7,570 bases of DNA from assembly GCA_965369385.1 (NCBI GenBank), contig CBDUQP010000147.1, positions 1 to 7,570 on the forward strand, in the 5' to 3' direction. Shown in pieces: positions 1-5,595 of the stretch (positions within the stretch are counted from its first letter, which is position 1; each line of letters opens with the position of its first letter). A model generated the notes under the pieces. That model worked only from the letters and a program-made list of their open reading frames with translations, had not been told where the DNA came from and did no database searches. A program made the translations under genes and the position numbers. The DNA is from CBDUQP01 sp965369385 (GTDB lineage: Bacteria; Planctomycetota; Phycisphaerae; SM23-33).

Positions 1-297
1 CTCGAAGGCTACTTGGCCAACTGCTCAACCAAGAGCCGGGCACAATTGCTGTTCACAACCCATGACGTACTCCTGATGGACCAACAGTTGCTGAGACGAG
101 ATGAAATGTGGGTGACCGAAAGAGACGCTTGCGGAGTATCAAGCCTGTTCTCATTCAGTGAGTATAAGGACATACGCAACGATAAGGATATCCGCAAAAG
201 CTACTTACAGGGCCGGTTGGGCGGAGTACCCCGCATCCTGCTTGCGGAGACATTGACGAGTCCATGCCTTGCACAAGAAAGCGGAGACAACGCCTAA
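1..297 (+). CDS. AAA family ATPase, RloA/AbiLi type, C-terminal part (5' end outside window)
   Basis: Only the last 98 residues are present; the frame is open from the first base and ends with TAA at 295-297. The fragment carries the closing elements of an ABC/SMC-like AAA_15/AAA_21 ATPase: a hydrophobic strand running into TTHD (LLFTTHDVLLMD, near fragment residues 22-33), which is the H-switch of the ATP site, then RRDEMWVTERD and a SYLQGRLGGVPRIL block. That last block matches the family's usual ending, 'YLxGRYGxxPxL'. The Walker A and B motifs must lie upstream of the window. Members of this family are the ATPase half of RloA/RloB and AbiLi/AbiLii pairs, which are linked to phage defence or abortive infection. 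The stop codon overlaps the likely start of the next gene (TAATG), so the two genes are almost certainly one operon and translationally coupled. The family assignment is solid; the defence role is inferred from the family and the partner gene. Confidence 0.82.
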   Translation, partial: LEGYLANCSTKSRAQLLFTTHDVLLMDQQLLRRDEMWVTERDACGVSSLFSFSEYKDIRNDKDIRKSYLQGRLGGVPRILLAETLTSPCLAQESGDNA

Positions 298-917
298 TGG
301 CTTCGAAGGGGAATAGAAGAAGGAGCTTCACCCGCCCACCTGGCAAACTTTCCTGTCGAAAACTATTCATTATCGCCGTCGAAGGCGCCAAGACTGAACC
401 TCAGTATTTCAAATTGATTAACAACTTGTTCAGCAATCAATCGATTATCAGCGTGAAATGCCTCAAGGACAAGAACGCCAGCTCACCGGCTCAAGTGCTG
501 AAGAGGATGCAAGAAGAACTCAAGAAGGAAGAACTCAGGAATACCGACGAAGCTTGGCTTGTGGTGGACAAAGATCAGTGGACTGACGAGCAACTAACAA
601 AACTGCACGAATGGTCAGAGCAGGCTGAGAATTATGGTTTCGCTCTGAGTAACCCCAAGTTCGAATACTGGCTACTTCTTCACTTCGAAAAGGGTACAAA
701 AGCTGCAACGTCCCAAAAATGTTCAGACCGTTTAAAGCAACATCTTCCTGACTACAACAAAGGGATTGCAGCGAACAAGATCACCCTACAAATGATCAAA
801 GATGCCATCCAAAGGGCCAAAACCCGCGACAATCCTCCTTGTACCGATTGGCCTCGCAACACCGGTTCGACTGTCTACAAACTGGTTGAGCATATCATGC
901 AGTCTGGCGACAACTGA
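297..917 (+). CDS. RloB/AbiLii-like protein (predicted Toprim-like partner of the upstream ATPase)
   Basis: A 206-residue protein with RloB family landmarks: an N-terminal basic stretch, then a strand with an acidic residue (FIIAVEGAKTEPQYF, about residues 23-37), an Asp-containing strand WLVVDKDQW near the middle, and the signature SNPKFEYWLLLHF. The glutamate of VEGAKTE and the aspartates of VVDKD are arranged like the metal-binding acids of a Toprim-type nuclease fold; this is a family inference, not shown here. I chose ATG 297, which overlaps the previous stop as TAATG and has GGAG at 283-286. An in-frame ATG at 264 would add eleven residues, is less well placed, and lies inside the upstream gene. 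In AbiL-type systems the ATPase and the RloB protein act together to stop phage growth by a poorly understood route. The gene is AT-rich: by hand count of 361-720 it is about 45% G+C, against about 63% in a sampled part of lepA, which suggests horizontal acquisition. Confidence 0.85.
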   Translation: MASKGNRRRSFTRPPGKLSCRKLFIIAVEGAKTEPQYFKLINNLFSNQSIISVKCLKDKNASSPAQVLKRMQEELKKEELRNTDEAWLVVDKDQWTDEQLTKLHEWSEQAENYGFALSNPKFEYWLLLHFEKGTKAATSQKCSDRLKQHLPDYNKGIAANKITLQMIKDAIQRAKTRDNPPCTDWPRNTGSTVYKLVEHIMQSGDN

Positions 918-1076
918 CAGCCAAAAAACCACTCACATCGGCGCATTCTGCGATATGCCTCATGTTCCATGCGGGCAAACCTTCATGCATAGGCTGCATA
1001 TTCGGTGGCCGGTCTTTTCTTGCATTGCGCGGAGGTTGGCGTTGCAAGTGTGGGCATATCAACACCGGCACGCACT

Positions 1077-1094
1077 GTATCCCGATAGGGTATA
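1077..1094. promoter_or_regulatory. Putative HipB operator site A
   Basis: Arms GTATCCC and GGGTATA flank the 4-bp core GATA. The right arm is identical to that of site B. The reverse complement of this site reads TATACCCTATCGGGATA, which matches site C closely. A perfect TATAAT (1091-1096) overlaps the right arm, so a bound repressor would cover a -10 element, although no good -35 box lies upstream. HipB of E. coli K-12 is known to bind several TATCC-N8-GGATA sites upstream of its own operon; this element is similar in letters but has a different spacing. Confidence 0.6.
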
Positions 1095-1150
1095 ATATTG
1101 CCTTTCGGCGGCGGGCCCAGCTTCACTATTCTCCACCATTGGGCATCAAA

Positions 1151-1168
1151 TACACCCTTTCGGGTATA
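1151..1168. promoter_or_regulatory. Putative HipB operator site B
   Basis: Arms TACACCC and GGGTATA flank the core TTTC. Thirteen of fourteen arm positions fit a perfect TATACCC-N4-GGGTATA palindrome, making this the most symmetric of the three sites. Its centre is 74 bp from that of site A and 72 bp from that of site C. A TATATT hexamer (1165-1170) overlaps its right arm. Confidence 0.6.
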
Positions 1169-1222
1169 TTTTTATCAATCTCATTGCTAGAATGACCGAA
1201 TATTAGTGAAGAGATGGATATT

Positions 1223-1240
1223 TATACCCTATAGGGATGA
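1223..1240. promoter_or_regulatory. Putative HipB operator site C, overlapping the hipB ribosome binding site
   Basis: Arms TATACCC and GGGATGA flank the core TATA, with a perfect 10-bp palindrome CCCTATAGGG at 1227-1236. The right arm supplies the Shine-Dalgarno-like AGGGA (1233-1237), 8 nt before the preferred hipB ATG at 1246. Occupation by HipB, or hairpin formation in the mRNA, could therefore affect transcription and translation initiation together. Confidence 0.6.
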
Positions 1241-1245
1241 TAACT

Positions 1246-1440
1246 ATGGAATTGGGCACTGAAATTGCGGAGATGAGGAAGGCGGCCGGGCTTACGCAGA
1301 CCGAACTGGCCAGGCGGGCTGGTGTGGGCCTGAGGTTCGTGCGGGAGCTGGAACAGGGCAAGCCTACTGTGCGGCTGGACAAGGTCAGTCAGGTGCTTGA
1401 TCTCTTCGGTTCCGAACTCACCGTGAGGACGAAATCATGA
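1246..1440 (+). CDS. hipB: HipB-like HTH antitoxin/autorepressor
   Basis: A 64-residue Cro/C1-type helix-turn-helix protein (HTH_3/XRE fold). The motif runs from about residue 5 to 55: EIAEMRKAAGLTQTELARRAGVG, then LRFVRELEQGKPTVRLDKVSQVLDLFG. In it, GLTQTELARRAGV is the HTH core and the remainder packs the domain. HipB proteins bind operators in their own promoter and hold the kinase toxin in a repressed complex. I prefer ATG 1246 (AGGGA at 1233-1237, 8-nt spacer) to the in-frame ATG at 1237, which has no ribosome binding site and sits inside operator C. The stop overlaps the next start by 4 nt (ATGA at 1437-1440), so the two genes are translationally coupled. The context of three operator-like repeats upstream and HipS- and HipT-like genes downstream makes the call firm; direct binding to these repeats is inferred. 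Confidence 0.9.
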   Translation: MELGTEIAEMRKAAGLTQTELARRAGVGLRFVRELEQGKPTVRLDKVSQVLDLFGSELTVRTKS

Positions 1441-1766
1441 CTCGCCAAGCTGACGTGTTCTACTGCAACCGCCTGGCGGGAAGGCTCACGGAGCTCGCTG
1501 ATGGTGATTACCGTTTTGCCTATGACGAAGCGTATCTGCGCGATGGCAGCCGCATCTCGCTGACACTTCCGTTGCAGGCAGAACCGTTCGAATCGGATAC
1601 GCTGTTTCCGTTCTTTGCCGGCCTGGTGCCCGAGGGTTGGTACTTAAAGATCGTTTCGCCCACGATCAAGGTGGATGAACGCGACGTCTTTGGCCTGCTG
1701 ATGCACACTTGCGGTGATTGCATCGGAGCGGTCAGCCTGCGGGAGGTGGAAAATGGCGATGATTGA
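1437..1766 (+). CDS. hipS: HipS-like antitoxin (stand-alone HipA N-terminal subdomain)
   Basis: A 109-residue protein corresponding to the 'couple_hipA' N-terminal subdomain of HipA. It shows an opening strand DVFYCNRLAGRLTEL, RFAYDEAYL, SRISLTLPL, then LFPFFAGLVPEGW, and it ends in GDCIGAVSL, a usual subdomain closing motif. In classical hipBA this domain is fused to the kinase; here it is a separate gene, as in HipBST, where HipS is the antitoxin that blocks the kinase HipT. Trp68 in the LVPEGW segment lies where, as I recall, the E. coli HipS structure uses a Trp (near residue 65) to contact HipT; this equivalence needs an alignment. GAGGA at 1425-1429 lies 7 nt before the ATG. The gene overlaps hipB by 4 nt and the kinase gene by 14 nt, consistent with fixed stoichiometry from one mRNA. 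A broken hipA is the alternative, but the separate ribosome binding site of the kinase gene argues against it. Confidence 0.87.
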   Translation: MTRQADVFYCNRLAGRLTELADGDYRFAYDEAYLRDGSRISLTLPLQAEPFESDTLFPFFAGLVPEGWYLKIVSPTIKVDERDVFGLLMHTCGDCIGAVSLREVENGDD

Positions 1767-2640
1767 ATATGATGCCAAAACGCTGCGAACAATGTTTGGC
1801 AAACCAATCAGGCCAACGATACCGATCTCGCTGACTGAGATATCTGTCGAAGCCCAGAAGCTGGCGGGCAAGCTCAGTATCTCCGGCGTGCAGCCGAAGC
1901 TTTCCATGCGTCTGGAAGGCCATCAGTTGGTTCCCGTCGCCCATGACGGTCAGTATATCCTCAAACCGCAGACACAGGACTTCGCCGAACTGCCGCAGAA
2001 CGAATACCTATGCATGCAGATGGGACGGCGGTTCGGCCTGAACACCGCGCCGTGCCTGCTGCTGGAATTGAGCGACGGCTCTCCCGCATACGTTGTCAAA
2101 CGGTTCGACCGCTTCAAAATAGGCCGCCGCATCGAGAAACTCGCATGCGAGGACATGCATCAGATTATAGGCGGTCCGAGCAAATACGCCGGCAGCCACG
2201 AGCATATAGCTCGGATGATCAAACAGCATTGCCGTTTCGCTCCATTGGAACTACAGCGATTGTTTGAGATGACGATCTTCAACTTCGCCATCGGAAACGG
2301 TGACGCTCACCAGAAGAACTTCTCCCTGCTGACCAGTAAGGAAGACATTGTAGCCCTGAGCCCCAGCTATGACCTTGTCTCCTCGCGGCTGGTGATCCCC
2401 GAGGAAAGGGAAGAACTTGCTCTGACGCTGAATGGCAGGCGAAACCGTCTGCAGCGAACGGACTTCATGGCCTTGGCGGATAATGTGGGGATTGCAGCCA
2501 CCTACGCCGAGAACAAGATCGCCGATCTGCTTGCCATGCGTTATGAGTTCATACAGATGATCGGCGACTCTGCGCTCACGGCTGAACTTCGGGATCGCCT
2601 GGTATGCCTCCTCGCGGAACGCCTGGACCGCCTGGAATGA
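1753..2640 (+). CDS. hipT: HipT-like serine/threonine kinase toxin (HipA kinase core)
   Basis: A 295-residue HipA-family kinase lacking the N-terminal subdomain. Visible landmarks are the Gly-rich loop region LSISGVQPKLS (residues 41-51) with Ser42 and Ser44 forming the SIS motif of HipT proteins, ILKP with Lys71 as the likely ATP lysine, VVKRFDR (114-120), GNGDAHQKNFS (181-191) with catalytic Asp184, and SPSYDLVSS with metal-binding Asp207. The key catalytic residues look intact. In E. coli, HipT phosphorylates tryptophanyl-tRNA synthetase and halts growth, and its two loop serines are autophosphorylation sites; the target here is unknown. I chose ATG 1753 because GGAGG (1742-1746) sits 6 nt before it; ATG 1759 is possible but less well spaced. 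An in-frame ATG at 1714 would lengthen the overlap with hipS and has no comparable site. No clear terminator follows, only weak GC-rich inverted repeats in 2644-2700. Confidence 0.9.
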   Translation: MAMIEYDAKTLRTMFGKPIRPTIPISLTEISVEAQKLAGKLSISGVQPKLSMRLEGHQLVPVAHDGQYILKPQTQDFAELPQNEYLCMQMGRRFGLNTAPCLLLELSDGSPAYVVKRFDRFKIGRRIEKLACEDMHQIIGGPSKYAGSHEHIARMIKQHCRFAPLELQRLFEMTIFNFAIGNGDAHQKNFSLLTSKEDIVALSPSYDLVSSRLVIPEEREELALTLNGRRNRLQRTDFMALADNVGIAATYAENKIADLLAMRYEFIQMIGDSALTAELRDRLVCLLAERLDRLE

Positions 2641-2753
2641 CACGGACACCTGGCATTGTCCCCTGGAGTCCGCTGGCCCGGGCAATTCATCAGATTAGTG
2701 CGATGGCGTGACATGCCGGCCCGAACAAGAACTGCGTATCTTGGGCGATCATA

Positions 2754-2781
2754 TTGTATCGGTGGGTTTATTGGCTATAAT
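2754..2781 (+). promoter_or_regulatory. Predicted sigma-70 type promoter of lepA
   Basis: TTGTAT (2754-2759), a 16-bp spacer and a perfect TATAAT (2776-2781). A start about 7 nt after the -10 box would fall at 2788-2789, at or one base before the lepA ATG, implying a leaderless or nearly leaderless mRNA. No Shine-Dalgarno sequence stands in front of the ATG (local sequence ATCCCCCGG), which fits this reading. Confidence 0.6.
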
Positions 2782-2788
2782 CCCCCGG

Positions 2789-4588
2789 ATGGACCAAAAG
2801 AACATTCGCAACTTCAGCATCATTGCCCACATTGACCACGGCAAGAGCACCCTTGCCGACAGGATGCTCCTGCGCTGCGGCGCAATTACCCAACGAGAGT
2901 TCCGTGACCAGCTACTGGACACGATGGATCTCGAGCGGGAACGCGGCATTACGATCAAAGCATCCGCCGTCACGATCAACTTCGAGCATAAAGGCCAAAC
3001 CTACATGCTCAACATGATCGACACCCCCGGACACGTGGACTTCCACTACGAAGTCAGCCGTTCGCTGGCTGCGTGCGAAGGTGCACTACTGGTGGTGGAT
3101 GCAGCGCAAGGCGTTGAAGCACAGACAGTTGCAAACGCACACCTGGCAGACAGAGGCGGCCTGCCGCTTGTCCCGATAGTCAACAAGATAGACCTCCCCG
3201 CCGCCCGGCCTGAAGACACGGCCATGGAAATCGAGAATCTCATCGCCAGGCCCGCTGAGGATTGCATCTTCGCCTCGGCGAAAAGCGGCGAAGGCATAGA
3301 TGACATGCTCGCAGCGGTCGTCGAACAGTTGCCGGCCCCGACAGGCGACCCCGACGGGCCCACCAAGGCCCTGATTTTCGACAGTGCGTTCGATGAATAT
3401 CGCGGCGTGGTCGTCTACACCCGCATAGTGGACGGAAAGCTGTCCGTCGGCGACAAAATACAGATGATGGGCACTCGCGAGACCTATACGATCTCCGATA
3501 TGGGAAAACTCTGCCCCAAGCCCGAGCAGGTGAAGTCGATGGGGGCCGGCGAAGTAGGATACATCCTCGCCAATATCCGCAGCGTCTCAGCCGTCCACGT
3601 GGGCGATACGCTAACCATTGCCGCCAACCCCGCAACCGAAGCCCTGGCCGGTTATCGCCCGCCGCAGCAGATGGTCTTCTCAGACTTCTACGCAGGCACG
3701 GGCACCCAGTTCCCACAACTGCGCGACGCCCTCGAAAAACTCCAGCTTAACGATGCATCGCTGACTTTCGTACCGATCAGTTCCGAGGCGCTGGGATTCG
3801 GATTCCGCTGCGGTTTTTTGGGCATGCTGCACATGGAAATCGTCCAGGAACGTCTGGAGCGTGAACACGACGTGGAAGTAGTCCAGACCGCACCCACCGT
3901 TCCGTATGAAGTGCTGGATACCAAGGGCAACGTCACCGAAGTAGAGTCAGCCGGCGACCTGCCGGAAGAGAACTTTCTCGACGAAATCCGCGAACCCATC
4001 GTGAAGGTTGACCTTATCGTGCCGGCCGATTCGATCGGAAACGTGATGACACTCTCCGAAGATCGCCGGGCGTTATACCAGCAGACCGAGTATCTATCAT
4101 CCGACAGAGTAATCCTGACTTACGAGTTCCCACTGTCAGAGATTATCTATGATTTCTACGACAAGCTGAAGAGTGCCACTCGCGGCTACGGCACGATGGA
4201 CTATGAGCTGATTTGCTACCGCGCAAACGATCTGGTGAAAATGGATATCCTGGTGAACAGCCAGAGAGTGGATGCGCTTTCGGTGATCGTTCACAGGTCC
4301 AAGGCCGACCAGCGCGGCCGGGCGTTGATACAGCGATTACGAAAAGAGATTTCGCGTCACATGTTCGAAGTTCCTCTTCAGGCAGCCATCGGATCGCGAG
4401 TAATCGCACGCGAGACCATTTCCGCATTGCGCAAGAACGTCACGGCAAAGTGCTACGGTGGCGACATATCGCGAAAACGCAAACTGCTGGAGAAGCAGAA
4501 GAAGGGCAAGAAGCGTATGAAGATGGTCGGCAACGTAGAGATCCCGCAGAAGGCATTCATGGCAGTTCTGGAATCCTCGGCAGACTAA
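2789..4588 (+). CDS. lepA: Elongation factor 4 (LepA), translational GTPase
   Basis: A 599-residue protein, the usual LepA length. EF4/LepA is a ribosome-binding GTPase, often membrane-associated, proposed to back-translocate stalled ribosomes or assist 30S biogenesis. GTPase motifs: G1 AHIDHGKST (13-21), G2 in RERGITIKA (50-58), G3 DTPGH (78-82), G4 NKID (132-135). Then come the EF-G-like domain II (ALIFDSAFDEYRGVVVYTRI), domains III and V, and the LepA-specific C-terminal domain with RGYGTMDYE, KCYGGDISRKRKLLEKQK and the near-invariant VGNVEIPQKAFMAVL ending. I chose ATG 2789 because homologues begin a few residues before the G1 strand; the open frame extends upstream to a GTG at 2708, but those residues resemble nothing and lie across the promoter. 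The gene is monocistronic, with its own promoter and terminator. GC content is visibly higher than in the defence genes to the left. Confidence 0.98.
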   Translation: MDQKNIRNFSIIAHIDHGKSTLADRMLLRCGAITQREFRDQLLDTMDLERERGITIKASAVTINFEHKGQTYMLNMIDTPGHVDFHYEVSRSLAACEGALLVVDAAQGVEAQTVANAHLADRGGLPLVPIVNKIDLPAARPEDTAMEIENLIARPAEDCIFASAKSGEGIDDMLAAVVEQLPAPTGDPDGPTKALIFDSAFDEYRGVVVYTRIVDGKLSVGDKIQMMGTRETYTISDMGKLCPKPEQVKSMGAGEVGYILANIRSVSAVHVGDTLTIAANPATEALAGYRPPQQMVFSDFYAGTGTQFPQLRDALEKLQLNDASLTFVPISSEALGFGFRCGFLGMLHMEIVQERLEREHDVEVVQTAPTVPYEVLDTKGNVTEVESAGDLPEENFLDEIREPIVKVDLIVPADSIGNVMTLSEDRRALYQQTEYLSSDRVILTYEFPLSEIIYDFYDKLKSATRGYGTMDYELICYRANDLVKMDILVNSQRVDALSVIVHRSKADQRGRALIQRLRKEISRHMFEVPLQAAIGSRVIARETISALRKNVTAKCYGGDISRKRKLLEKQKKGKKRMKMVGNVEIPQKAFMAVLESSAD

Positions 4589-4636
4589 TACGCCAACCCA
4601 GGCACCCTGCGCACAACACCACAATATCACAACATA

Positions 4637-4670
4637 GCGGGCGATTCTCACCGGATCGTCCGCTTTTTTT
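4637..4670 (+). terminator. Rho-independent terminator of lepA
   Basis: A 9-bp stem (GCGGGCGAT at 4637-4645 with ATCGTCCGC at 4655-4663, one G-T wobble) with a 9-nt loop, followed directly by seven T residues (4664-4670). It lies 48 nt after the lepA stop. It is the cleanest intrinsic terminator in the window. Confidence 0.92.
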
Positions 4671-4809
4671 GTGCGCATAACTCCATTTCGCCGCTACCCC
4701 AGCGCACTATTTGGAGAATTAGGCGGCAATATCCTCGCGGCGGCTGCGTTTGTTTCTGTGCAGACGCCAATGGTGGCAGCCTGCGAGAAAGCAAGCGAAG
4801 GAGCAAATC

Positions 4810-5358
4810 ATGAAACTTACAAGATACTCACTGGCAGTGGCGATAGCACTGACAACAATGTTTGCAGCGACAGACGCGATGGCAGGGCGCAATAGATACG
4901 CAAAGCGCCACAATCTCGCCAAGCAAACCTATGTCCACAACTACGTGAACACGCACAGGTACACATACCCCACCAGGAAGACAAACACCGTTGTGTATAT
5001 CCAAAAGAGCCGGCCGCAGACTGTTGTCTACCAGACATTCGACGCCGATGCCGCCCGCAAAAAAGCCCGCTACCAGTACGCCAACGATATGGATGCATTG
5101 AAGCTGGAACGAAAGATCTCGATACGCAGAGCGAAATTTCGCATCTCCAACAAGCGCAAGCTCCGCAGGGTTCTGGCCAATATCGACGATGACTTCCGTG
5201 CAGAGAAGAGTCAGCACAAGCAGACATTGAAGAACCGGCTGGCCAGGATCGACCGAAAGGCCAAGAAGTGCTCCAGGGTAGTCAAGATCCAGAAGACTGC
5301 CAGGCACCAGATAAAGGTCAAAGCTACACCGAGATGGTCCTTCAGCTTCATCTGGTAA
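4810..5358 (+). CDS. Highly basic exported protein of unknown function
   Basis: A 182-residue protein that I do not recognise. It starts with a textbook Sec signal peptide: MKLTRYS, a hydrophobic core LAVAIALTTMFAATD, and a likely cleavage site AMA|G after residue 25. The mature part is extremely basic, with about 43 Lys/Arg against about 10 Asp/Glu in 157 residues by hand count. It begins with a Tyr/His/Thr-rich segment (about 26-75), followed by a charged, probably helical or coiled-coil segment (about 80-155), and ends in an aromatic tail WSFSFIW. There is one Cys in the mature part (in KKCSR). GGAG at 4800-4803 with a 6-nt spacer supports ATG 4810. The gene stands alone between the lepA terminator and the convergent minus-strand genes. 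Possible roles are envelope, nucleic-acid or polyanion binding, but nothing in the sequence fixes one. I found no clear promoter. Confidence 0.78.
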   Translation: MKLTRYSLAVAIALTTMFAATDAMAGRNRYAKRHNLAKQTYVHNYVNTHRYTYPTRKTNTVVYIQKSRPQTVVYQTFDADAARKKARYQYANDMDALKLERKISIRRAKFRISNKRKLRRVLANIDDDFRAEKSQHKQTLKNRLARIDRKAKKCSRVVKIQKTARHQIKVKATPRWSFSFIW

Positions 5359-5418
5359 CCCCCGCCAGAGAGATGGCAAACGCCCTGTAAGAAGACATCC
5401 ATAAAAAACAACCACCCA

Positions 5419-5452
5419 GCCGCACACCCCCGTCCGGGACAAGGTGTGCGGC
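5419..5452. terminator. Strong hairpin between convergent genes, possible transcription end
   Basis: A perfect 10-bp inverted repeat, GCCGCACACC (5419-5428) with GGTGTGCGGC (5443-5452), and a 14-nt loop that contains a smaller CCCG/CGGG pairing. It lies 61 nt after the basic exported protein and 124 nt beyond the stop of the PEP-CTERM gene. On the minus strand a T-rich run (GTTGTTTTTTAT) follows the stem, but only after a gap of about ten bases; on the plus strand there is no T run. It is therefore a non-canonical terminator for leftward transcripts, or a processing or stabilising structure for both. Confidence 0.5.
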
Positions 5453-5455
5453 CGC

Positions 5456-5595
5456 GGTCATTTCAGATTCAGAGTAGAATCGTTCAACTCATGATCACCG
5501 GCGACGAAAAACATCACCACAGAAGGCATTCGCCGCCGGCGTCATTTCAAATTCAAATCACATCAAACTCATCCGTTACCGCCTGCGACGCAGAA
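5456..5595. repeat. Imperfect direct repeat next to the PEP-CTERM gene 3' end
   Basis: Copy 1 (about 5456-5510) and copy 2 (about 5540-5595) share TCATTTCA(A/G)ATTCA, then (A/C)AACTCAT, then an ACCG ... GCGACG block, with offsets of 84, 80 and 83 bp. Copy 2 includes the stop codon and the Arg-rich end of the PEP-CTERM gene. Copy 1 is intergenic, so it may be a decayed duplicate of a PEP-CTERM gene 3' end or a duplicated 3' untranslated segment. Confidence 0.5.

Larger units (their letters stand above)
918..1245 (+). other. Gene-free leader of the hipBST-like operon
   Basis: No convincing protein gene or structural RNA is visible here. Short open frames exist (for example 962-1195), but they lack a good ribosome binding site and recognisable domains and overlap the regulatory repeats. 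The right two thirds holds three related inverted repeats with near-even spacing and several AT-rich, -10-like hexamers. These include TATAAT at 1091-1096 and TATATT at 1165-1170, each overlapping the right arm of a repeat. I see no good -35 box paired with them, so the transcription start is unresolved. No intrinsic terminator is evident after the RloB-like gene, so some read-through into the hip operon is possible. Confidence 0.5.

Noticed and set aside
962..1195. 77-codon open frame between the RloB-like gene and hipB
   Set aside because: No ribosome binding site, no recognisable domain, and it runs through operators A and B; best explained as chance.
2251..2685. 144-codon minus-strand frame opposite the kinase gene
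   Set aside because: It is the mirror of a strongly conserved HipA-family kinase and has no domain of its own.
2708..2788. GTG-initiated 27-residue N-terminal extension of LepA
   Set aside because: LepA homologues start just before the G1 strand; the extension covers the promoter and resembles nothing in the family.
3240..3716. 158-codon minus-strand frame inside lepA
   Set aside because: Arg-rich low-complexity product typical of antisense frames in GC-rich genes; lepA is certain on the other strand.
4828..5442. 204-codon minus-strand frame opposite the basic exported protein
   Set aside because: The plus-strand protein has a clear signal peptide and ribosome binding site; the antisense product is a hydrophobic mirror of a Lys/Arg-rich gene and runs through the hairpin at 5419.
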